Source of the DNA: Streptosporangiaceae bacterium
GTDB taxonomy: Bacteria; Actinomycetota; Actinomycetes; Streptosporangiales; Streptosporangiaceae
Length of the DNA: 28,020 nt
Direction: 5' to 3'
Assembly (NCBI GenBank): GCA_025934635.1
Contig: JAICWX010000085.1
Location: 1 to 28,020, forward strand
Under the pieces are notes generated by a model. It made no database searches. It was given only the letters and a program-made list of their open reading frames with translations, and had not been told where the DNA came from. Shown here piece by piece: positions 1 to 6,839 of this stretch. The position numbers and the translations under genes are program-made. Every line of letters starts with the position of its first letter. Positions within the stretch are counted from its first letter, which is position 1.

Positions 1-887
1 GAGAACTTGTAGCCCTTGGTGTAGTCGAACTTCTCCACCGCCCGGATCAGCCCCAGGTTCCCCTCCTGGATCAGGTCCAGGAACAGCATCCCCCGCCCGG
101 TCTACCGCTTGGCCAGCGAGACCACCAGCCGCAGGTTCGCCTCCAGCAGGTGGTCCTTGGCGCGTCGCCCGTCCTCGGCGACCCACTCCAGGTCGTTCCG
201 CTCGCCGGCCTGCATGCTGCCGCCGGACCCGGCCAGCTTCTCCTCGGCGAACAGGCCCGCCTCGATCCGCTTGGCCAGCTCGACCTCCTGGGCGGCGTCG
301 AGCAGCCGCACCTTGCCGATCTGCTTCAGGTAGTCCTTGACCGGATCCGCGGTAGCCCCCGCCACCAGGACTTTCGCGGCCGGCAGATCGTCGTCATCAT
401 CGCCGAGGACAACGATCTCCTCGCTCTCACCGGCGCCGTTCGGCGAAGGTTCGCCCACGCGGGTGCCTGTCCCGACGGGACCCGCAGCCCTGGCGTCCGC
501 AGACGGCTCGCCAGGCTGGGAGTCCTCGGGATCCCCCGGTTCTTCCGGTACGTCGGCGTCGCCAGCCAGATCGCCGAAATCACCGAGGTCGGCCTCGCCT
601 AGGTCCTCCTCGGCCAGCACGGCCCGCAGGTCGGCGTCAGCGGGGTCAAGATCGCCGAAGTCGCCGGGATCCGCGTTCTCCAGGTCCACATCAGCACCGA
701 GACCTGGCTCGCCGGGATCGCCTGCCGGCGGAGCCGTCTGATCCCCGGCCGCCCGCAGGTCCTGGCCTGGGCTCACGGGGTCCTGGCCCGGGCTCACGGG
801 CCGCTTCGGCTCGCGCTCGGTCACCTGCCGGCGGTTACGCTCCGCGCGACGCCGGGCTTTGCCTTGCCTGTTGTTACGCCTGCTCAT
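1..887 (-). pseudogene. Principal-type sigma-70 factor (RpoD/HrdB-like), interrupted by an in-frame amber codon, 3' end outside the window
   Basis: Primary-type sigma factor that would direct RNA polymerase to housekeeping-type promoters. The ATG at 887 follows a GAGG/GGGG-rich ribosome site; an upstream in-frame GTG at 908 is less likely. The N-terminus is basic ([13 protein letters not shown]), followed by a long acidic, low-complexity stretch rich in GDFGDL-like repeats, as in HrdB proteins. Region 1.2 is clear ([20 protein letters not shown]), then region 2.1 ([15 protein letters not shown]). At 104-102 the frame has TAG, and reading continues intact as [20 protein letters not shown] to the window edge. 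The family has Tyr at this point (AKRYTGRGM), so a TAC to TAG change explains it. With the stop, only about 261 residues are made, lacking the DNA-binding regions. It is a recent pseudogene or a base error; because the frame is otherwise intact I cannot decide between them. Confidence 0.82.
759..800. repeat. Two-copy 21-bp tandem repeat inside the sigma factor gene
   Basis: Units 759-779 and 780-800 differ at one base. They encode two consecutive copies of a VSPGQD(P/L) heptapeptide in the low-complexity N-terminal region of the sigma factor. Slippage in this disordered segment should be tolerated. Confidence 0.8.
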
Positions 888-1157
888 CCCCCTCGCCTCT
901 GAGACCACCAGCCGCGGGCCAGGCCCTCACCCATCCCGGGCACCCCGGATGCCTGAACAACACCGGACCGGGATATCAGCTTCCACCCTCGGAGTATCAC
1001 CCGTGAAGAGGCCTCCGGGCTAGCTAACGTCCGGCGCGGCGCCGGCCGGGGCCCTTCCGCGGGCAAGGACGGGCCGGCTGGCCCCGGCGCGCATCCCGGG
1101 GTCGTGTTACGCTCCGAAGCGGAGACATCAGCTCCGGATAAGGACGGGCAGGGTCAT
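888..1157. promoter_or_regulatory. Divergent intergenic region between sigma factor and MFS exporter
   Basis: About 270 bp with no credible gene. It must hold the promoters of both divergent genes, but I see no convincing -35/-10 pair. A 9-bp inverted repeat, GCCGGGGCC at 1045-1053 and GGCCCCGGC at 1080-1088, encloses a 26-base loop and could form a hairpin or operator. High GC makes such repeats common, so weight is low. Confidence 0.3.
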
Positions 1158-2699
1158 ATGTCAGACGGCGGACAGGCCGGACGGGCGCCGGGTGGGCCGG
1201 ACGGCACCGGGGCGCCAGACCCCAGGCGGTGGCTGGTCCTGGGGGTCATCGCGCTCGCCCAGCTCATGATCGTCCTGGATGCGACGATCATGAACATCGC
1301 GCTGCCGTCGGCGCAGCGGTCCCTTCATTTCAGCATCGTGGACCGGCAGTGGGTGGTCACCGCGTACGCGCTGGCGTTCGGCAGCCTGCTGCTGCTCGGC
1401 GGCAAGCTGTCCGACCTGCTGGGCCGCAAGGTGACGTTCCTGGCCGGCCTGATCGGCTTCGCCGCCGCGTCCGCGGTGGGCGGCGCCGCGCTGAACTTCG
1501 GCATGCTGGTGGCGGCGCGGGCCGCCCAGGGCGCGTTCGGCGCGCTGCTCGCGCCGGCGGCGCTGTCGCTGCTGGCCGTGACGTTCAGCAACCCGGCCGA
1601 GCGCGGCCGGGCGTTCGGCGTGTACGGCGCCGTGGCCGGGGCGGGCGGCGCGGTGGGGCTGCTGCTGGGCGGGGTGCTGACCGAGTACCTGTCCTGGCGG
1701 TGGTGCCTGTACGTGAACCTGTTCTTCGCCGGCCTGGCCGCCACCGGCGCGGCGATCCTGCTGCCCCGCCACCCCGCGCTGGGCCGCCCGAAGATGGACC
1801 TGCCCGGCGCGGCGCTGGTCTCGGCCGGCATGTTCTGCATCGTCTACGGCTTCTCCAACGCCGCCCTGCACAGCTGGCACGCGCCCTCCACCTGGGGTTT
1901 CCTGGCGGCCGGGGTGGTGCTGCTGATCATGTTCGGTTTCCGGCAGGCCCGCGCGCCGCAGCCGCTGCTGCCGCCCCGGGTGGTGCTCGACCGGAACCGG
2001 GGCGGTGCCTACCTGACCATGCTGATCGCGTCGGCGGGCATGTTCGGCATCTTCTTGTTCCTCACCTACTACCTGCAGCAGACGCTGGGATTCTCGCCCG
2101 TGGTCACCGGGCTGGCGTTCCTGCCGATGGTGGCCGGCATCATGACGGCCTCGATCTCGAGCAACATCGTGCTGATGCCCCGCTTCGGGCCCCGGCCGCT
2201 GGCGCCGACCGGGATGATCCTGGCGGCCGGCGGCCTGGCCCTGCTGACCCGGATCGGCGTGCACTCCGGCTACGCGGGCGGCGTGCTGCCGTCGCTGCTG
2301 ATGATGGGCCTGGGCCTGGGGCTGGTATTCGCGCCGGTCTTCAACACCGGCACCTTCGGCGTGCCGCCGCAGGACGCGGGCGTCGCCGCAGCCACCGTCA
2401 ACACCGGGCAGCAGCTCGGCGGGTCGATCGGCACCTCGCTGCTCAACACGATCTTCGCGAGCTCCGTGGCCAGCTATATCTCCGGCCACGGCCGTCCCAG
2501 CCCGCAGGTGGCCGGGCAGGCGCTGATCCACGGGTACAGCACCGTCTTCTGGTGGTCGGCCGCCATCTTGACCGGTGGCGCGATCGTCGCCGTCACGCTG
2601 TTCCGCAGCGGGCCGCTCACCCGCCCCGGCCAGCCGCCGCCCGTCCAGCCCGCCCCCGCCGTGACCTCCGTCCCGGACGCCGACACTTCGCCGGCCTGA
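1158..2699 (+). CDS. DHA2-family (EmrB/QacA-like) 14-TM MFS drug exporter
   Basis: Proton-driven multidrug or metabolite exporter of the inner membrane. From the ATG at 1158 it has 513 residues, normal for 14-helix DHA2 proteins. Visible signatures are the helix-1 motif LDATIMNIALP (residues 40-50), the motif A loop GGKLSDLLGRK (81-91) between helices 2 and 3, and the motif-C-like glycine-rich helix 5 (VYGAVAGAGGAVGLLLGG). The C-terminus is a Pro/Ala-rich cytosolic tail. An in-frame GTG at 1104 would add 18 residues that lack hydrophobic or family character; the GGGCAGGG run just before 1158 favours the ATG. It is followed on the same strand by a winged-helix regulator 126 bp downstream. Substrate cannot be inferred. 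Confidence 0.9.
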   Translation: MSDGGQAGRAPGGPDGTGAPDPRRWLVLGVIALAQLMIVLDATIMNIALPSAQRSLHFSIVDRQWVVTAYALAFGSLLLLGGKLSDLLGRKVTFLAGLIGFAAASAVGGAALNFGMLVAARAAQGAFGALLAPAALSLLAVTFSNPAERGRAFGVYGAVAGAGGAVGLLLGGVLTEYLSWRWCLYVNLFFAGLAATGAAILLPRHPALGRPKMDLPGAALVSAGMFCIVYGFSNAALHSWHAPSTWGFLAAGVVLLIMFGFRQARAPQPLLPPRVVLDRNRGGAYLTMLIASAGMFGIFLFLTYYLQQTLGFSPVVTGLAFLPMVAGIMTASISSNIVLMPRFGPRPLAPTGMILAAGGLALLTRIGVHSGYAGGVLPSLLMMGLGLGLVFAPVFNTGTFGVPPQDAGVAAATVNTGQQLGGSIGTSLLNTIFASSVASYISGHGRPSPQVAGQALIHGYSTVFWWSAAILTGGAIVAVTLFRSGPLTRPGQPPPVQPAPAVTSVPDADTSPA

Positions 2700-2825
2700 C
2701 CGCCTGCTGGCCGCTGTCCCCCGGCGGTGCGGCCCCAGATTGACCTGTGGATTTTGGTTATACCCTGGCGCTAGTGACTGGTTGACTCGGATCTGGAGGC
2801 CGGGTCGGCGCCGACAGGGGGCCTG

Positions 2826-3509
2826 ATGGATGCCGCTGACGATCTGATGGCGGTTGCGCTGCTCGCTGAGCCGACCCGCCAGCGGCTTTACCTGTACCTG
2901 CGCGAGCGCCGCGAGCCGGTGGGGCGCGAGGAGGCCGCGCTGCACGCCGGGGTCAAGGCCCGGATCGCGGCCTTCCACCTGGACAAGATGGTCGAGGCGG
3001 GGCTGCTCGATGTCGAGTACCGCCGGCTCTCGGGCCGGGTCGGCCCGGGTGCCGGCCGTCCGGCGAAGGTCTACTCGGTCTCATCGCGGCCCTTTTCGGT
3101 GGCGATTCCGCAGACCCGGTACGTGCTCGCCGCCTCGATGATGGCCACTGCCCTGTCGGAGGGCGGCTCCGCCGCTGAGGGCGCCGGGTCGCTGCAGGAC
3201 GTCGCGACCGCGGTCGGCGAAAGTCTCGGCGACGAAATCCGGCGGGAGACGCGGACGAACCGCGGGCGGCTCGAAGCAGTGCAGCGCAAGCTCAGGCAGC
3301 TGGGATATGAACCGCAGGTGCAGGAATCCGGTGAGTGGACGATGCGCAACTGCATTTTCTCCGCGTTGTCCATGTCACATCGTGAGCTCGTCTGCGGAAT
3401 GAACGCCGCGTTCGTGGCCGGCCTGCTCGACGGCGCGCATCTCCCGTCGCTTCGCGTCGAGCGGCGAGCGGCCCCTCCGGGCTGTTGCATCCAGCTCACC
3501 AGCCGGTAG
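2826..3509 (+). CDS. Winged-helix transcriptional regulator of the COG2345/SufR-like type with four C-terminal cysteines
   Basis: A DNA-binding regulator of 227 residues. The N-terminal winged helix (about residues 12-88) starts LLAEPTRQRLYLYL and ends with the wing GAGRPAKVYSVS. The C-terminal half has the family pattern RNC...ELVCGMN...PGCC, placing cysteines at 176, 190, 220 and 221. In related SufR-like proteins such cysteines bind an iron-sulfur cluster or metal, so redox or metal sensing is plausible but inferred. ATG 2826 is preceded by AGGGGG at good spacing. The gene may control the MFS exporter just upstream. Its last 135 bp overlap the 3' end of hemA on the opposite strand; the GCC cysteine pair lies in the overlap, so the shared segment is genuinely coding for this protein. 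Confidence 0.83.
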   Translation: MDAADDLMAVALLAEPTRQRLYLYLRERREPVGREEAALHAGVKARIAAFHLDKMVEAGLLDVEYRRLSGRVGPGAGRPAKVYSVSSRPFSVAIPQTRYVLAASMMATALSEGGSAAEGAGSLQDVATAVGESLGDEIRRETRTNRGRLEAVQRKLRQLGYEPQVQESGEWTMRNCIFSALSMSHRELVCGMNAAFVAGLLDGAHLPSLRVERRAAPPGCCIQLTSR

Positions 3510-4775
3510 GGCGGTCCCGCCGGCGACCCGCGGCGACGCGTCAAACAGCCCGGCCAGCATGTTCACCAGGTCACGGTCGCCGGCTGCGGCGGCGGCGCGC
3601 AATTCGAGGGTCGGCTGGTGCACGAGCCGGTGCACGGTCTTCAGCAGCACCCGTTCGATGGCCGGGCGGATCTCGGCTGGCAGGTCGCCGGCCATGCGCG
3701 CCAGCTCTTCCCCGGCGATGTCCTCGGCGCCGGCGCGCATGCGCTGCAGCGCGGCGGCCGCGGACCTGCCTGCGATCCAGCGCCGGTAGCGCTGTAGTTC
3801 GGCTTCGATGATCTCCTCGGTGACCGCGAGGTCGCGGGCAAGGTCGCCGGCCACGCTGATCCCGCCGGACCGGAGGTCGGCCAGGTCGATCAGCCGCACC
3901 GAGGGCAGCGCCCGCACGGCCGGATCGACGTTGCGCGGCAGCGACAGGTCGACGAGGGTCACCGGTCCGGCTCCGGCCCCGCGAGCCGATCGCAGGACGC
4001 CGGCGTCGATGAGCGGGTGCGGGGCGGCGGTGGCCAGGATCGCGATGTCGCTCGTCGCCAGGCAGCCGGCCAGGTCGGCCAGGTCGGCCACCGTCGCGCC
4101 GGCGGCGGCGAACCGGTTCGCATGCCGGCGAGTGCGGTTACATACAGTAACGACCGCGTGCCGCTCGACGGCCCGCGCGACCACGACCGAGGCGACCTGC
4201 CCCGCTCCGACCACGAGCAGCCGCTGGCCGGCGATCGTGCCGCCGCTGGACGTGGTGACCGCATCGACCGCCACCCCCGCGACCGACCGGGCGGCGGCCG
4301 GGATGGACGTTCGCCGCTGCCGCTTCCGGGAAGCGCTGATCGCGGTGTCCAGCAGGCGCTCGAGTTCGGCATCGCCCGGGCCGGCCACCCGGCTGATGTC
4401 GGCGGCCGCCCGCACCTGCCCGGCGATCTCGGTCTCACCGAGCACGAAGGACTCCAGGCCGCCGGCCACCCGGAGCAGGTGACGGGCGGCCGCGTCGCCC
4501 CGGTAGAACCTCGCCAGCGGGGCCAGCACCCGGCTGGGAACGCCCCGGTCCCGGGCCAGCGCCGCCAGCAGCGCCGGGTGATCGGGCTCGCCCGGCCAGG
4601 TCGCGTAGACCTCGGTGCGCTGACAGGTCGACAGCACGGCGAGGGCGCTGGCCTGGCTGCGGGCGCGCAAGGAGGCCAGGCGGCCGGCCAGGTCCGCACG
4701 CGAGTAGGCCAGCTTTTCCAGCACATCGAGCGATGCGTGACAAGCGGTGATCGACAGGCAGCTGAGCCCGGTCAT
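3375..4775 (-). CDS. hemA: Glutamyl-tRNA reductase, divergent copy closing the ccm operon
   Basis: Catalyses NADPH-dependent reduction of glutamyl-tRNA(Glu) to glutamate-1-semialdehyde, the committed step of C5 heme biosynthesis, in the cytoplasm. It has 466 residues. The N-terminal catalytic domain keeps the nucleophilic Cys51 in LSTCQRTEVY and His99 in HLLRVAGGLES, but the family Asn after the Cys is Gln52, and the usual NHxxAP segment reads ACHASL. The NADPH-binding domain has VVGAGQVA (188-195) and CNRT. The helical dimerisation domain follows (EEIIEAELQRYRRWI). The tail from about residue 422 lies antisense to the neighbouring regulator gene and is longer than usual. The ATG overlaps the ccmI stop by one base, so it is translationally coupled to cytochrome maturation. 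The divergence suggests a second, dedicated copy beside a housekeeping hemA elsewhere (inference). Confidence 0.88.
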   Translation of the reverse strand: MTGLSCLSITACHASLDVLEKLAYSRADLAGRLASLRARSQASALAVLSTCQRTEVYATWPGEPDHPALLAALARDRGVPSRVLAPLARFYRGDAAARHLLRVAGGLESFVLGETEIAGQVRAAADISRVAGPGDAELERLLDTAISASRKRQRRTSIPAAARSVAGVAVDAVTTSSGGTIAGQRLLVVGAGQVASVVVARAVERHAVVTVCNRTRRHANRFAAAGATVADLADLAGCLATSDIAILATAAPHPLIDAGVLRSARGAGAGPVTLVDLSLPRNVDPAVRALPSVRLIDLADLRSGGISVAGDLARDLAVTEEIIEAELQRYRRWIAGRSAAAALQRMRAGAEDIAGEELARMAGDLPAEIRPAIERVLLKTVHRLVHQPTLELRAAAAAGDRDLVNMLAGLFDASPRVAGGTALPAGELDATARRGRSPLDAKRREMRAVEQAGHERGVHSADELTM

Positions 4776-5767
4776 CAGTGATCCTGACTCTGGGCCAGCG
4801 CGAGGAGCGTTACCACGGCCGTGCGGTGCGAGCCGTAGGGCGCGACGGCCAGGTAGGCGTGGAGATCGCGTTCGGCGGCCTTGGGCTGCCGCAGGCCGAC
4901 CAGGTTGATCAGGCCGCGCACGTACAGCGCTTCCGGGTAGCGCGGGTCGGCTGCGAGTACGTGGTCGACCATGGTCTTGCCCTGCGCGGCCTGGCCGACC
5001 TCGAAGGCGAGCAAGGCCAGGTTGGTGTTCGCGTCGGCGTTCGCGGGATCAAGCCGGGTGACGGCCAGGTATTCCACCGCGGCGAGCTGATCGGCACCGG
5101 CGGCGGCGTAGGCATCCGCCAGCGCCAGATGCGCGCTCACGCTCTTCGGGTTCTTTGTGACGCCGGCCTCGGCCGCCGCTACCGCGGCCAGCTGCTGGGC
5201 GGTGGGCGACTTCTGGGCGGCGGGCGACTGCTGGGCAGCGGCCGACGACGGTGCCTGGCCGGCCGGGCTGCCTGCCACCGCGGCTGCCCCGGGAACGGAG
5301 TTACCCGAGATCGCCTGCCCGGCCTGGCGCGGGGAAACCGTGCCCGCGAGCAGGGCGGTGACGCTGACCGCGGCCCCGGCCAGCGCCAGCAGCGCCACGG
5401 TCCGGCCACGCCAGCGCCTGGTTCCGCCCCCGGTTCGCCGGCCAGGCGAACCGGGGGCGGCCGATCCGGACCGGGGGCCGGACCCGGCGGCGGCCGGGCC
5501 GCCCGCCGGGACCCGGTTCTTGCGGAGCAGGACGGCGGCGGCTTCTCGTTCGACGGGATCACGAAGGCGGACGTGATCGGCTGGCGTCAGCTTGCCCGCG
5601 GCGAGGTCGTCGTCGAGATCACGCAGCTGGCGCAGCAGCTCGCGACGGCGATCGTCATCCGGGTGGTGGGCCCGTACCGGCCGCAGGCTGCCCTTGGCCG
5701 AGAACGGGCGCAAGATCAGCAGTCCGACGACGAAGGTCAGCCCGCCGGTGATGAGCACGGCGGTCAT
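4775..5767 (-). CDS. ccmI: Cytochrome c maturation TPR protein CcmI
   Basis: Membrane-anchored chaperone that holds apocytochrome c for the CcmF/CcmH heme ligase. It has 330 residues. A first transmembrane helix lies at about 2-22 and is followed by the CcmI-type coiled segment RRELLRQLRDLDDDLAAGKLTP. A proline/glycine-rich linker leads to a second helix near 123-143. An Ala/Gln/Ser-rich stretch with repeated SPAAQ/SPTAQ units precedes C-terminal TPR repeats (about 195-315; SAHLALADAYAAAG, ANTNLALLAFEVG). The ATG overlaps the ccmH stop as ATGA and lies behind a GAGGAGGAG ribosome site. The order and topology (two helices, external TPR domain) match CcmI or the CcmH C-terminal half of enterobacteria. 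Confidence 0.86.
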   Translation of the reverse strand: MTAVLITGGLTFVVGLLILRPFSAKGSLRPVRAHHPDDDRRRELLRQLRDLDDDLAAGKLTPADHVRLRDPVEREAAAVLLRKNRVPAGGPAAAGSGPRSGSAAPGSPGRRTGGGTRRWRGRTVALLALAGAAVSVTALLAGTVSPRQAGQAISGNSVPGAAAVAGSPAGQAPSSAAAQQSPAAQKSPTAQQLAAVAAAEAGVTKNPKSVSAHLALADAYAAAGADQLAAVEYLAVTRLDPANADANTNLALLAFEVGQAAQGKTMVDHVLAADPRYPEALYVRGLINLVGLRQPKAAERDLHAYLAVAPYGSHRTAVVTLLALAQSQDH

Positions 5768-6294
5768 CCCGGCTCCTCCTCGCGCAGCCGGGCGACGGCC
5801 TTGGCCACAGCGCGCCGCTGCGTCCCGGACAGCTGCGGCAGCCCGGCCCCGGGCGGATCCGGCGGGGGCGTGCGCCGCCAGCGGCGCAGGACCGTGAACA
5901 CGGCGATCAGGCCGACGGCGAAGACGAGCAAGGGCAGGTAATACGCTGCTCCGGCCACGCCGTGCCGGGGCGGCGACATGAGCACCGAGTCACCGTAGGC
6001 CGCGACGAAACCCGCGCGGATCTGATCGGCGGACTCGCCCGCCCCGAGCTTCTGCGCGATCTGGAGCCGCATCTGCTGCGCGAGCGGAGCGGGCGAGTCC
6101 GCGACGGACAGGTCCTTGCAGATCGGGCAGTGCAGTCCGGCGGCGAGCTGCTGCACCTGCTGGGCCCGGCTGGCCGGCCGATGACCGGCCGCCGCCGCCA
6201 CGACCAGGGTGGCCAGGCCGGCCGCCAGCGCGATCAGGACCAGGAGCCCGGGCAGGCCGGCCCGGCCCCGCCGTAGTGCCCCGGCTGCGTTCAC
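5764..6294 (-). CDS. ccmH: Cytochrome c maturation thiol oxidoreductase CcmH
   Basis: Reduces the cysteines of apocytochrome CxxCH motifs and is part of the heme ligation complex on the outer face of the membrane. It has 176 residues: an N-terminal signal or anchor helix (about 14-36), the CcmH/CycL/NrfF domain with GLHCPICKDLSVADS (active-site Cys56 and Cys59), the conserved YGDSVLMSPP, and a C-terminal transmembrane helix (about 118-137) followed by a short cytosolic tail. This is the short CcmH form that works with a separate CcmI, which is the next gene. The start is a GTG overlapping the ccmG stop (GTGA), and the stop overlaps ccmI (ATGA). Confidence 0.92.
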   Translation of the reverse strand: MNAAGALRRGRAGLPGLLVLIALAAGLATLVVAAAAGHRPASRAQQVQQLAAGLHCPICKDLSVADSPAPLAQQMRLQIAQKLGAGESADQIRAGFVAAYGDSVLMSPPRHGVAGAAYYLPLLVFAVGLIAVFTVLRRWRRTPPPDPPGAGLPQLSGTQRRAVAKAVARLREEEPG

Positions 6295-6839
6295 GGCTGG
6301 CTCGCGGTCAGCGTCGCATTGATCTGGCTGGCGAGATCGGCCGCGTCAACCGACCCGATGATCCGGTTGACGATGCGACCGGACCGGTTCACGATGAACG
6401 TCTCCGGGACCCCCCGCAGGCCATAGGCCAGGGCCGTGCTCGAATCGGCATCCTCGACGACCGGGTAGGTCACGTCGGCGGTGCGGACATAGCCGCGGGC
6501 GGCGCTGGTCTCGTCCTCGAAGTTCACGCCGACCACGACCACCCCGGAGTCCTGGAACCGCCGCCAGGCCTGGTCGAGGGCCGCCTGCTCGGTCTTGCAC
6601 TCCGCGCACCACGAGGCCCAGAAGTTGATGACGACGACCTGTCCTCGCAGCTTGGAGAGCGTGACCGGCGGGCCGTCCAGCTGAGCCAGGGTGAAGTTCG
6701 GCGCCAGGCGGCCGACCAGCGGGGAGGCGATCACCGACGGGTCCCGGCCCAGCCCGCTCGCCAGCAGCGCGACGATGATCGCGACGACCGCGGCGACGCC
6801 GGCCAGCAACCTCGCCCGGCGGCTGGTCATCCGCTTCAC
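6291..6839 (-). CDS. ccmG: Membrane-anchored thioredoxin-like CcmG/DsbE (TlpA/ResA family)
   Basis: Extracytoplasmic thiol-disulfide reductase that supplies electrons to CcmH or apocytochrome c. It has 182 residues. An uncleaved N-terminal helix (about 10-29) is followed by a thioredoxin fold with NFWASWCAECKTEQ, redox cysteines Cys78 and Cys81, and cis-Pro in GVPETFIV. The acidic residue within the CxxC (C-A-E-C) is somewhat unusual for this family. The GTG start at 6839 overlaps the ccmF stop (GTGA); an ATG at 6830 is an alternative. No CcdA or DsbD that would recharge CcmG lies in this window. Confidence 0.9.
   Translation of the reverse strand: MKRMTSRRARLLAGVAAVVAIIVALLASGLGRDPSVIASPLVGRLAPNFTLAQLDGPPVTLSKLRGQVVVINFWASWCAECKTEQAALDQAWRRFQDSGVVVVGVNFEDETSAARGYVRTADVTYPVVEDADSSTALAYGLRGVPETFIVNRSGRIVNRIIGSVDAADLASQINATLTASQP

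Noticed and set aside
102..104. The sigma factor TAG as programmed recoding (pyrrolysine or selenocysteine)
   Set aside because: Selenocysteine uses TGA, and no pyrrolysine genes or recoding element are visible. A plain mutation or base error is simpler.
2740..2764. TTGACC and TATACC as a promoter for the winged-helix regulator
   Set aside because: The spacer is only 13 bp, too short for a sigma-70 promoter. The AT-rich patch may still matter, but no promoter can be placed.
1161..2978. A 605-codon minus-strand frame opposite the MFS exporter
   Set aside because: Composition is Gly/Arg/Gln/His-rich low complexity; it is a shadow of the exporter on the other strand.
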